From Sabellastarte sp. h YS-2021 (lineage: Eukaryota; Annelida; Polychaeta; Sabellida; Sabellidae), in contig OZ024938.1 in assembly GCA_964017235.1 (NCBI GenBank), positions 56,721,816 through 56,785,815 of the forward strand: a DNA stretch of 64,000 bases. Direction: 5' to 3'. A model generated the notes under the pieces. It was not told where the DNA came from and ran no database searches. It saw only the letters and a list, made by a program, of their open reading frames with translations. Both the position numbers and the translations under genes were made by a program. Numbering within the stretch: the first letter of the stretch is position 1; each line of letters opens with the position of its first letter. Of the stretch, positions 31,368 through 42,300 are shown one piece after another.

Positions 31368-31931
31368 ATGGTGGCTGCAAGAGAACAATGTCCTTACAGG
31401 CCAACCATTACACCCAATAAAACATGCTCTGCAATCTTTACAGATGCATCAAAAGAAGGGTGGGGCGCTTGCATAAACGAACGCACTGCAAGAGGCACCT
31501 GGTCCCTTCCGGGAAGTAAGTTGCATATCTATTACTTAGAACTCAAGGCAGTCTTTCTAGCCTTACAAGAGTCCCAAGACCTCTGCATACACAAAATAGT
31601 AATTGTAGAGACAGACAACACCACAGTGGTGTCATACATAAACAAGGAAGGAGGCAGGAAGTCGGGCCCACTTGGGGCTCTACTATGGAGAATCTTGACC
31701 TGGTGCACCAGAAATCAAGTGACTCCCAAAGCCCGACACATTCCAGGCCTTCTGAGTGTGGTAGCAGACAAGCAAGCTATCTGGGCTAGGCCAGACCATC
31801 TAAATAGTGGTCTCTCCTTCAGGAGGTCTTCCAAGCAATATATGCAGCAGGTGGCATTGGCCTCAAATAGATCTAGGGGCCACAGGCTCAACAACAAGTT
31901 GCCTTTGTATCTCCGGCATCAGATTCCCTGA
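31368..31931 (+). pseudogene. DIRS RNase H and start of linker
   Basis: RNase H would remove the RNA strand during cDNA synthesis. All four acidic active-site positions are present: D in FTDASKEGWG (~31437), E in LELKAVFLAL (~31537), D in ETDNTTVVSYINK (~31611) and D in VVADKQ (~31759). After the last block the reading frame drifts away from the expected LSRL sequence (KQAIWARP), and the linker resumes in another frame from 31940 (MDALSLPWEDLEAYAFPP). The frame is open for 187 codons, unusually well preserved compared with the rest of this element. Confidence 0.9.
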
Positions 31932-31939
31932 CCACAGCA

Positions 31940-33140
31940 GTGGATGCACTAAGTCTGCCATGGGAGGATCTGGAGGCATATGCCTTCCCACCACCAACCA
32001 TCTTGGGCAAAGTGGTTGTAGGGCTCCCCACGCAAAAGAATCATTCTGATTGCTCTGGGTTGGCTCAACATGCCTTGGCTTTGGGACCCAGTGACCATGT
32101 CGAGTCAGATCCTACTGAGCATGGCCTTCTTGCCCAACCTGTTAACACAGCTTTCAATCAGATCCCTCACAGAAATCTGACAAACCTAAATCTCCATGCA
32201 TGGCTCCTAGAGCCACATCATTCAAGGAGCAGGGTTTTTCTGAAGCAGTGAACCAGTTTTATTTTACAAATTGGTGCCTCACTAATCAGGTGGACTTCAG
32301 GGCACCCCCCTGTAAAGTCAGTTGCTGACTTCCTTATGTACCTATTTAGGACTGGAAGCTACAGCCCAGCATCATTGATGGTTACAGGTCAGCCATTGCT
32401 GATAAACTGGGAAATTCACCCTTCAACATCAGCAAGGACAAAATCTCGCTCGTCTCCTGGATAGCCTCCACAGAGACAGACCCAAAGAGGGAATCCCCCC
32501 CTGGAACCTCTCACTGGTCTTGCACCAGCTGACTAAGGCTCCATTTGACCCAATCAAGGGATCCTCCTTGAAGCATTTGTCCTTCAAGATGGTTTTCCTC
32601 TTGCCTCTTGGGTCAGGCAAGTGCAGAAGTGAGATTCATGCTTGGCAAAGCAGGACTATTAGACACCAATCGGATTGATCAAAGGTGTCCCTGTGTATCC
32701 ATCACCCAGCCTTCTTTCCAAGAATCAGCTGGCCCAAGAGGGTCCAGACAGTGTGGCCCCAGTGGTTATACCAGCCCTGGCCCCAACTCTGGATAGGTCC
32801 CTCAAGTCTGACAGGTCCCTTTTTCAGGTTAGAGCACTGCGCTCCTCTTTGGAGAGGGCCTCAGACCTCTGAATAAGGAGGTGGTTTTGTCTCCTTTAGG
32901 AAAGGTTTCGACAAAGACACCTCACCTGCCTCTATCTACTCTTGGATCAAGCAGAATGTGATCCTATGTTATGAGCTCTCTGACCAGGAGGCCCACCCTT
33001 TACATCAGGTTAAAAGCCCATGATGTCAGGGCCTTTGCTGCTCCTAAGGTCTTCCAGTCGGGAGTTTCCTTAGATCCATTTTTGTCAGCCTGCCACTGAA
33101 GTCACATAATATTTTCACACAGTGCTTTCTGAAGGGTGTG
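31940..33140 (+). pseudogene. DIRS linker and tyrosine recombinase, decayed
   Basis: The linker (ALSLPWEDLEAYAFPP, an APGWPNMPW-like block, LNLHAWLLEP) runs from 31940. The recombinase shows the N-domain PSIIDGYRSAIADKLGNSP near 32368, box I GSGKCRSEIHAW near 32610, RKGFDKDTSPASIYSWIKQN near 32900, and a HDVRAF-like box II near 33018 reached only after a frameshift. The active-site region CH*…SHNIFTQCFLKG (33091-33136) has TGA where the family has Trp, and the residue at the catalytic tyrosine position reads Phe. It could not cut or join DNA even if translated. Confidence 0.88.
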
Positions 33141-33582
33141 GCTTGGGCTGACTAAGAGCTGTACCAATTGAGCTTGGTGTTGGGCTGCTCAGCAGAACCA
33201 CAAGTGGCCCTTAGATTGAGGAGATTTGTATATATGTACATAATGTAACAGTTCTACAAGCACACAGTATAAAATGTGATGTGCTTCCTTCGGGAGGTTT
33301 ATTGGCTTTCTGGGACTGAATTCATCCCTCTCTTCCCCTACCTCAGAGCAGGTCTGTTAAAAAGGGGGGGGGGCGACGTCGGTATAGCCCCCGGGTAACC
33401 GGCTGTTGGCAACCGACCAAGGTCTTACAGGGTTTCCTGACCTTAGGGTCAACCCGGGCCTGGGCCTATAGGTCTCCTGACGAAGTCAGCCTAGACTGTA
33501 GGTTAAAATTTGCTATTACTTGTGAGTTCACATAAGTCCCTAGTAACTTACCCGCTGACCAAGTGGTAGTTATTCAGCAATT

Positions 33583-33670
33583 GTCCATTGGATAGGATGT
33601 ATTAACACAATAAAATTGCAAATTTAATAAGTAAATTAAATTTTTATAAGTTAATACCCTATCCAATGGA
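33583..33670 (+). repeat. DIRS terminal palindrome, copy 3 (forward)
   Basis: GTCCATTGGATAGGATGTAT, ACACAATAAAATTGCAAATT and CCCTATCCAATGGA: the same unit and orientation as 27689-27777, preceded by the same GGTAGTTATTCAGCAATTG. It marks the 3' end of the long DIRS element. Confidence 0.87.
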
Positions 33671-34440
33671 TTTGTGTTTTTCCCTTATATCTCCTTTATT
33701 CTTGCTTTTAGAGTTTTAGAATGTATTAAGAGGTATTGGGACACCATATGTGAAGAGTCTAGATAGCCGGTCAGATTTACCCCTGACCCCCAACCCCTTA
33801 TTGGTCAAACTGGAGTCATAAAATAGCCCATTATGTGTTTTTGCCTTAAATCTACTTTATTCTTGCTTTTACAGCTTTAGAATGTATTAAGAGGTATTGA
33901 GAGACCTTATGTGACGAGTCTAGATAGCTGGTCAGATTTACACCCTGACCCTCCCTTCTGGGTCAAACTGGGGTCATAAAATAGCCGGTTTTGTGTTTTT
34001 GCCTTATATCTACTTTATTCTTGCTTTTAGAGCTTCAGAATGTATTAACAGGTCCTGGAAAACCTTATGTGAAGAGTCTAGATAGCGTTTACCTCCTGAC
34101 CCCCCCATTATGGGTCAAACTGGGGTCATAAAAAAGCCGATTTTGTGTTTTTGCCTCATATGTCCTTTGGATTTTTGCTTTTACAGCTTTAGAATGTAAT
34201 AAGGGGTAGTTAGAATTCATGGAGAGTCTAGGTAGCTGGTCAAATTAGCCCTCTGTCTCCCTCTTATGAGTCACACTGGGGTCATAAAATATCAATTTTC
34301 CTGTTTTTGCCTCATACCTTCTTTATTATTTGTTTTACAGCTTTACAATTTTTAAGAGGTATTGGAAAACCATACGCGGGGAGTCTTAATAGCTGGTCAC
34401 AGTGGGGTCATAGATTGCAATTTCTACTTTAATATTTCAA
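33671..34440. repeat. ~158-bp tandem repeat, five diverged copies
   Basis: Units start near TTGTGTTTTTGCC at about 33671, 33832, 33990, 34142 and 34299. They share CTTTATTCTTGCTTTTA, AGNTTTAGAATGTATTAAGA, GAAGAGTCTAGATAGC and CTGGGGTCATAAAATAGCC. Divergence rises towards the right end. The array starts directly at the DIRS 3' terminus, so the DIRS element may have inserted into or beside it. Confidence 0.88.
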
Positions 34441-34559
34441 TATTTATAATGTCATTATCTTAATGTTATTTTCATATATTAGTGCAAAGGGTGTAACTTT
34501 TTGAAATTGCACTCATGACTTATACATACTATTAAAGCAGGCAAACTACATTCCTAGTA

Positions 34560-34866
34560 AGACCTGTAGTATGACCTTGCCATACTGACCCTCGTTTGAA
34601 AATCTTTTCTGGCTATATCTCTTAAAGCAAAAGTTGTAGGATATTGATACTTGGTATGGACATTGGTTCGTGGGTTTAGGTGTGCAATGTCCTGATGTGA
34701 CCTTGCTTTGACCTTGCTGTAGTGACCTTGATCTTTAAATCTTTTCCGGGCTGTATCTCGGAAACTGTAAGGTGTAGGAAGTTGAAACAGAGTAGGGATA
34801 TTGGTTGAAGGGTGTAGGTGTGCAACACAACATGTAACCTTGATTTAAGCTTTGACCTTGCTGTAG
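34560..34866 (+). repeat. Diverged copy of the 146-bp DR1-bearing repeat
   Basis: About two units: GACCTTGCTTTGACCTTGCT, GTAGTGACCTTGA, GGGCTGTATCTCGGAAACTG, TAAGGTGTAGGAAGTTGA and GGTGTAGGTGTGCAAC, in the same order as 15874-16845 and in the same orientation. Confidence 0.88.
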
Positions 34867-35034
34867 TGATCTTCTTGTCTGGGCCATATCCTAGGAACAG
34901 TAAGGAGTAGAAAGTTTATTCTTGGGTATGGGTAGCTTTGTGTAGCTTTGTGATCTTCTTGTCTGGGCCATATCCTAGGAACAGTAAGGAGTAGAAAGTT
35001 TATTCTTGGGTATGGGTAGCTTTGTGTAGCTTTG
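34867..35034. repeat. Exact 84-bp tandem duplication
   Basis: TGATCTTCTTGTCTGGGCCA…GTGTAGCTTTG occurs at 34867-34950 and again, identically, at 34951-35034. It is a variant of the adjoining 146-bp family (GGGCCATATCCTAGGAACAG corresponds to GGGCTGTATCTCGGAAACTG). Identity implies a recent event, or an assembly duplication. Confidence 0.95.
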
Positions 35035-35225
35035 AAGTGATATTTTTAATCAAATCCCCAAAGGGAAGCCATCTTGAACCTATCACAAACCTATCTCTTT
35101 ATACTATCCTAATCTTTTTTTATCACTGACCCGTATGTTTCGGATTGAGATGGCTTCTTTTGACATTGTATTACTTTCAGAGAGAGAATTAGATTCACTA
35201 TTTTCAAATCTTTTCATACTTCACT

Positions 35226-36685
35226 GCCAGTTTGACCTCAGGGCCGGTCGGGTCCGACCGACACCGGACCGTTGGCAGAACCTTCAGGACAAAATACTAG
35301 AAATACTATCACTACCGGCTTGTCCGGTCCAGCAGTATACGTCTCTGATAGGTTTACTAACAGCCACAGAAAAGCAAGTTCATCTAGGCCGACTGCACAT
35401 GATACCATACAGTGGCATCTCAAAAACAACTGGAGGGTACCAGAGTCACTAGAAAAGGTGCTTCCAATTCCCAGGTCCCTATTGCCTGGTGTGCCCGGTC
35501 CGGCAGTTCATGTCCCTCATAGGACTTCTAACAGCCACAGAAAAACAAGTCCACCTAGGTCGACTTCATATGAGACCCATACAGTGGCACTTAAAGAACA
35601 ACTGGAGGGTTCCAGAATCACTAGAAAAGGTGATACCGTCCCCAGGTTGTTCCACCCTCACTTACAATGGTGGCTAAAAGAAGACAATGTTCTCACAGGT
35701 CAACCATTACACCCACTAAAACATGCTCTGCAAATATTTACAGACGCATCAAAAGAAGGGTGGGGCACTCACTTAAATGAACACACTGCAAGAGGGTCCT
35801 GGTCACTTCAAGAAAGCAAGCTGTATATAAACTATCTGGAACTAAAAGCAGTCTTTCTAGCTTTGAAAGAGTTTCAAGACCTCTACAAGATAGTACTTGT
35901 GGCAACTGACAACACTACAGTAGTGTCGTACATAAACAAGGAAGGAGGCATGAGGTCGGGCCGACTTTGTGCCCTACTGTGCAGAATCTTGACCTGGTGT
36001 ACCAGGAAGCAAGTGACTCTCAAAGCCTGACACATTCCAGGCCGGCTGAAAGTGGTAGCAGACAAGCTATCCAGACTAGGCCAGACCATTCAAACAAAGT
36101 GCTCTCTCCTTCCAGAGGTATTCCAAGCAATATGCAGCAGGTGGCACCGGCCTCAAATAGACCTATTTGCCATGAGGTTCAACAAGTTGCCTCTGTTTGT
36201 GTCACCGGTACTGGATCCCCTAGCCACAGCAGTGGATGCACTCAGTCTGCCATGGGAAGATCAGGACGCATATGCCTTCCCTCCAGCAGCCATCTTGGGC
36301 AAAGTGGTGGAGAAGTTGCAGGACTCCCCATGCAAGAGAATCATTCTGATTGCTCCAGGGTGGCCCAATATGCCTTGGTTTTGGGACCTAGTGGCCATGT
36401 CCAGTCATATCCCATTGAGCCTGCCTTTCTTACCCAACCTGTAAGAAATCTGAGGCCGTGGCAGCAAGAATTGAGGCTCCTCAAAGGGGATCAACCAGAT
36501 CAGTCTATGAAGCAAACTAGACCATTTTTACAAAGTGGTGCATCACTAATCAGGTGGACTTTATGGCACCCCCTGTAAAGTCAGTTGTTGACTTCCTTAT
36601 GTACCTATTTAAGGACAGGAAGCTACAACCCAGCACTATTGATGGTTACAGGTCAGCCATTGCTGATAAACTGGCAAACTCACCC
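35226..36685 (+). pseudogene. Third DIRS copy: RT end, RNase H, linker, start of recombinase
   Basis: It begins mid-element with CQFDLRAGRVRPTPDRWQNL (end of the RT region), contains a tandem duplication at ~35300-35650, then RNase H blocks FTDASKEGWG (~35737), LELKAVFLAL (~35837), ATDNTTVVSYINK (~35902) and VVADKLSRL (~36052), linker DLFAMRFNKLPLFVSP (~36160) and IAPGWPNMPWFWDL (~36352), and the recombinase N-domain LQPSTIDGYRSAIADKLANSP (~36622-36685). TGA at 36028-36030 replaces the Arg of the KARHIPG block (CGA to TGA). The sequence stops abruptly at 36685, where the satellite begins. No 5' or 3' terminal palindrome is present. Confidence 0.9.
35300..35650. repeat. ~175-bp tandem duplication inside DIRS copy 3
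   Basis: The stretch encoding CPVQQYTSLIGLLTATEKQV, HLGRLHM and VPESLEK is repeated as CPVRQFMSLIGLLTATEKQV, HLGRLHM and VPESLEK, with substitutions between copies. The other DIRS copy (31200-31330) has this stretch once, so the duplication is specific to copy 3 or its lineage. Confidence 0.88.
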
Positions 36686-37008
36686 GTCATAGGCCCCAAA
36701 GAAATTGAAATTTTTAAAGTGTCCCTCGAGTTGGCCAGCTCAATACAAATTCATTCTCTGATATACATTGAGTTTCCTGTGAAAATTTCAGCCAGATTGA
36801 CCAACTTTAAGGGGTGTTTTGGGCTGATCTGGCATTTTATGAATCTCTCGCCAACTACACTCCCTTAACCTGCACTTTGGGCTAGATGTGAATTTCTCAA
36901 ACAACACACTATTAAAATTCACTTCAGTGGCGACTCCTGTAGGAAACAATATGGTTTTCAACCTTGAATCTACCTTAATTGAGAATATATCAGCATTTCC
37001 TGATACAG

Positions 37009-37030
37009 CCACCTGTGGCTGTATTTTGGC
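37009..37030. repeat. Perfect 22-bp hairpin present in nearly every module A
   Basis: ATACAGCCAC-CT-GTGGCTGTAT: 10-bp arms and a 2-bp loop, containing a CACCTG E-box-like hexamer. First copy given; it recurs in almost all 46 A modules. It is damaged in single modules, for example at 50395-50413 (GTGGAGTAT), 44096-44115 (GTGACTG) and the GATACAACC units. Confidence 0.9.
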
Positions 37031-39385
37031 CTTCCTGGACCACATATGAGGCATATGACACCACTGTGAAAATTTCAGCCAGATTGACCCACTTTAAGGG
37101 GTGTTTTGGGCTGATTTGGCATTTTATGAATCTCTCGCCAACTACACTCCCTTAACCTGCACTTTGGGCTAGATGTGAATTTCTTAAACAACACACTATT
37201 AAAATTCACTTCAGTGGCGACTCCTGTAGGAAACAATATGGTTTTCAACCTTGAATCTACCTTAATTGAGAATATATCAGCATTTCCTGATACAGCCACC
37301 TGTGGCTGTATTTTGGCCTTCCTGGACCACATATGACGCATATGACACCACTGGTATACCAGATGTAATCTTAAAACCTATGCAATCAGATTTAGTGCAT
37401 GGCAAGTGATTTTTGGGCCAAATTTCAGACTTATAGACCAATATTTTGTACTGGTTTGGGCTGATTTACATCTATTTTTGGCTGTTTTTACAACATTTCT
37501 TGGGTGTAATAATTTCTGATCAGACATGTAATGCTCCAAATGCGCCTAAAATATCCTCAATAATTATTAGAATAAGCATGAAATTAAATGTGGGCTTCAT
37601 ATTGGCAATATTATGATATATTTGACATTTACCACCTGAGGGTGGGTTATAGGGCCCCCCCCCCACACCCCGGAAATTGAAATTTTTAAAGTGTCCCTCG
37701 AGTTGGCCAGCTCAATACAAATTCATTCTCTGATATAAATTGAGTTTCCTGTGAAAATTTCAGCCAGATTGACCCACTTTAAGGGGTGTTTTGGGCTGAT
37801 TTGGCATTTTATGAATCTCTCGCCAACTACACTCCCTTAACCTGCACTTTGGGCTAGATGTGAATTTCTCAAACAACACACTATTAAAATTCACTTCAGT
37901 GGCGACTCCTGTAGGAAACAATATGGTTTTCAACCTTGAATCTACCTTAATTGAGAATATATCAGCATTTCCTGATACAGCCACCTGTGGCTGTATTTTG
38001 GCCTTCCTGGACCACATATGACGCATATGACACCACTGGTATACCAGATGTAATCCTAAAACCTATGCAATCAGATTTAGTGCATGGCAAGTGATTTTGG
38101 GCCAAATTTCAGACTTATAGACCAATATTTTGTACTGGTTTGGGCTGATTTACATCTATTTTTGGCTGTTTTTACAACATTTCTTGGGTGTAATAATTTC
38201 TGATCAGACATGTAATGCTCCAAATGCGCCTAAAATATCCTCAATAATTATTAGAATAAGCATGAAATTAAATGTGGGCTTCATATTGGCAATATTATGA
38301 TATATTTGACATGTACCACCTGAGGGTGGGTCATAGGGCCCCCACACACCCCGGATATTGAAATTTTTAAAGTGTCCCTCGAGTTGGCCAGCTCAATACA
38401 AATTCATTCTCTGATATAAATTGAGTTTCCTGTGAAAATTTCAGCCAGATTGACCCACTTTAAAATATGTGTTTTGGGCTGATTTGGCATTTTATGAATC
38501 TCTCGCCAACTACACTCCCTTAACCTGCACTTTGGGCTAGATGTGAATTTCTCAAACAACACACTATTAAAATTCACTTCAGTGGCGACTCCTGTAGGAA
38601 ACAATATGGTTTTCAACCTTGAATCTACCTTAATTGAGAATATATCAGCATTTCCTGATACAGCCACCTGTGGCTGTATTTTGGCCTTCCTGGACCACAT
38701 ATGACGCATATGACACCACTGGTATACCAGATGTAATCCTAAAACCTATGCAATCAGATTTAGTGCATGACAAGTGATTTTTGGGCTAAATTTCAGACTT
38801 ACAGACCAACATTTTGTACTGGTTTGGGCTGATTTACATCTATTTTTGGCTGTTTTAACAACATTTCTTGGGTGTAATAATTTCTGATCAGACATGTAAT
38901 GCTCCAAATGCGCCTAAAATATCCTCAATAATTATTAGAATAAGCATGAAATTAAATGTGGGCTTCATATATTTGACATTTACCACCTGAAGGTGGGTCA
39001 TAGGCCCCAAAGAAATTGAAATTTTTAAAGTGTCCCTCGAGTTGGCCAGCTCAATACAAATTCATTCTCTGATATACATTGAGTTTCCTGTGAAGATTTC
39101 AGCCAGATTGACCAACTTTAAGGGGTGTTTTGGGCTGATCTGGCATTTTATGAATCTCTCGCCAACTACACTCCCTTAACCTGCACTTTGGGCTAGATGT
39201 GAATTTCTCAAACAACACACTATTAAAATTCACTTCAGTGGCGACTCCTGTAGGAAACAATATGGTTTTCAACCTTGAATCTACCTTAATTGAGAATATA
39301 TCAGCATTTCCTGATACAGCCACCTGTGGCTGTATTTTGGCCTTCCTGGACCACATATGAGGCATATGACACCACTGTGAAAATT

Positions 39386-42300
39386 TCAGCCAGATTGACC
39401 CACTTTAAGGGGTGTTTTGGGCTGATTTGGCATTTTATGAATCTCTCGCCAACTACACTCCCTTAACCTGCACTTTGAGCTAGATGTGAATTTCTCAAAC
39501 AACACACTATTAAAATTCACTTCAGTGGCGACTCCTGTAGGAAACAATATGGTTTTCAACCTTGAATCTACCTTAATTGAGAATATATCAGCATTTCCTG
39601 ATACAGCCACCTGTGGCTGTATTTTGGCCTTCCTGGACCACATATGACACCACTGGTATACCAGATGTAATCCTAAAACCTATGCAATCAGATTTAGTGC
39701 ATGACAAGTGATTTTTGGGCTAAATTTCAGACTTACAGACCAACATTTTGTACTGGTTTGGGCTGATTTACATCTATTTTTGGCTGTTTTAACAACATTT
39801 CTTGGGTGTAATAATTTCTGATCAGACATGTAATGCTCCAAATGCGCCTAAAATATCCTCAATAATTATTAGAATAAGCATGAAATTAAATGTGGGCTTC
39901 ATATATTTGACATTTACCACCTGAAGGTGGGTCATAGGCCCCAAAGAAATTGAAATTTTTAAAGTGTCCCTCGAGTTGGCCAGCTCAATACAAATTCATT
40001 CTCTGATATACATTGAGTTTCCTGTGAAAATTTCAGCCAGATTGACCAACTTTAAGGGGTGTTTTGGGCTGATCTGGCATTTTATGAATCTCTCGCCAAC
40101 TACACTCCCTTAACCTGCACTTTGGGCTAGATGTGAATTTCTCAAACAACACACTATTAAAATTCACTTCAGTGGCGACTCCTGTAGGAAACAATATGGT
40201 TTTCAACCTTGAATCTACCTTAATTGAGAATATATCAGCATTTCCTGATACAGCCACCTGTGGCTGTATTTTGGCCTTCCTGGACCACATATGAGGCATA
40301 TGACACCACTGTGAAAATTTCAGCCAGATTGACCCACTTTAAGGGGTGTTTTGGGCTGATTTGGCATTTTATGAATCTCTCGCCAACTACACTCCCTTAA
40401 CCTGCACTTTGGGCTAGATGTGAATTTCTTAAACAACACACTATTAAAATTCACTTCAGTGGCGACTCCTGTAGGAAACAATATGGTTTTCAACCTTGAA
40501 TCTACCTTAATTGAGAATATATCAGCATTTCCTGATACAGCCACCTGTGGCTGTATTTTGGCCTTCCTGGGCCACATATGACGCATATGACACCACTGGT
40601 ATACCAGATGTAATCCTAAAACCTATGCAATCAGATTTAGTGCATGGCAAGTAATTTTTGGGCCAAATTTCAGACTTATAGACCAATATTTTGTACTGGT
40701 TTGGGCTGATTTACATCTATTTTTGGCTGTTTTTACAACATTTCTTGGGTGTAATAATTTCTGATCAGACATGTAATGCTCCAAATGCGCCTAAAATATC
40801 CTCAATAATTATTAGAATAAGCATGAAATTAAATGTGGACTTCATATTGACAATATTATGATATATTTGACATTTACCACCTGAGGGTGGGTCATAGGGC
40901 CCCCACACACCCCGGATATTGAAATTTTTAAAGTGTCCCTCGAGTTGGCCAGCTCAATACAAATTCATTCTCTGATATAAATTGAGTTTCCTGTGAAAAT
41001 TTCAGCCAGATTGACCCACTTTAAAATATGTGTTTTGGGCTGATTTGGCATTTTATGAATCTCTCGCCAACTACACTCCCTTAACCTGCACTTTGGGCTA
41101 GATGTGAATTTCTCAAACAACACACTATTAAAATTCACTTCAGTGGCGACTCCTGTAGGAAACAATATGGTTTTCAACCTTGAATCTACCTTAATTGAGA
41201 ATATATCAGCATTTCCTGATACAGCCACCTGTGGCTGTATTTTGGCCTTCCTGGACCACATATGAGGCATATGACACCACTGTGAAAATTTCAGCCAGAT
41301 TGACCCACTTTAAGGGGTGTTTTGGGCTGATTTGGCATTTTATGAATCTCTCGCCAACTACACTCCCTTAACCTGCACTTTGGGCTAGATGTGAATTTCT
41401 TAAACAACACACTATTAAAATTCACTTCAGTGGCGACTCCTGTAGGAAACAATATGGTTTTCAACCTTGAATCTACCTTAATTGAGAATATATCAGCATT
41501 TCCTGATACAGCCACCTGTGGCTGTATTTTGGCCTTCCTGGGCCACATATGACGCATATGACACCACTGGTATACCAGATGTAATCCTAAAACCTATGCA
41601 ATCAGATTTAGTGCATGGCAAGTAATTTTTGGGCCAAATTTCAGACTTATAGACCAATATTTTGTACTGGTTTGGGCTGATTTACATCTATTTTTGGCTG
41701 TTTTTACAACATTTCTTGGGTGTAATAATTTCTGATCAGACATGTAATGCTCCAAATGCGCCTAAAATATCCTCAATAATTATTAGAATAAGCATGAAAT
41801 TAAATGTGGACTTCATATTGACAATATTATGATACATTTGACATTTACCACCTGAGGGTGGGTCATAGGGCCCCCACACACCCCGGATATTGAAATTTTT
41901 AAAGTGTCCCTCGAGTTGGCCAGCTCAATACAAATTCATTCTCTGATATAAATTGAGTTTCCTGTGAAAATTTCAGCCAGATTGACCCACTTTAAAATAT
42001 GTGTTTTGGGCTGATTTGGCATTTTATGAATCTCTCGCCAACTACACTCCCTTAACCTGCACTTTGGGCTAGATGTGAATTTCTCAAACAACACACTATT
42101 AAAATTCACTTCAGTGGCGACTCCTGTAGGAAACAATATGGTTTTCAACCTTGAATCTACCTTAATTGAGAATATATCAGCATTTCCTGATACAGCCACC
42201 TGTGGCTGTATTTTGGCCTTCCTGGACCACATATGAGGCATATGACACCACTGTGAAAATTTCAGCCAGATTGACCCACTTTAAGGGGTGTTTTGGGCTG

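Larger units (their letters stand above)
27998..33670 (+). mobile_element. Degenerate near-full-length DIRS-type retrotransposon (~5.7 kb)
   Basis: It is bounded by the same 89-bp palindromic unit in inverted orientation (27998-28086 and 33583-33670). Reading rightward it has a ~2.5-kb ACCGGT-rich 5' region with internal repeats, then reverse transcriptase (30580-31250), RNase H (31368-31770), the linker and tyrosine recombinase (32260-33140), a short G-run and the 3' end. That order, inverted termini and a tyrosine recombinase instead of a DDE integrase define DIRS-type elements. I could not identify gag or a methyltransferase-like domain. Many stops and frameshifts show it is dead. Confidence 0.82.

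Noticed and set aside
36554-36868. ORF joining DIRS recombinase to the satellite
   Set aside because: It crosses the array junction at 36685; only its first part is DIRS.
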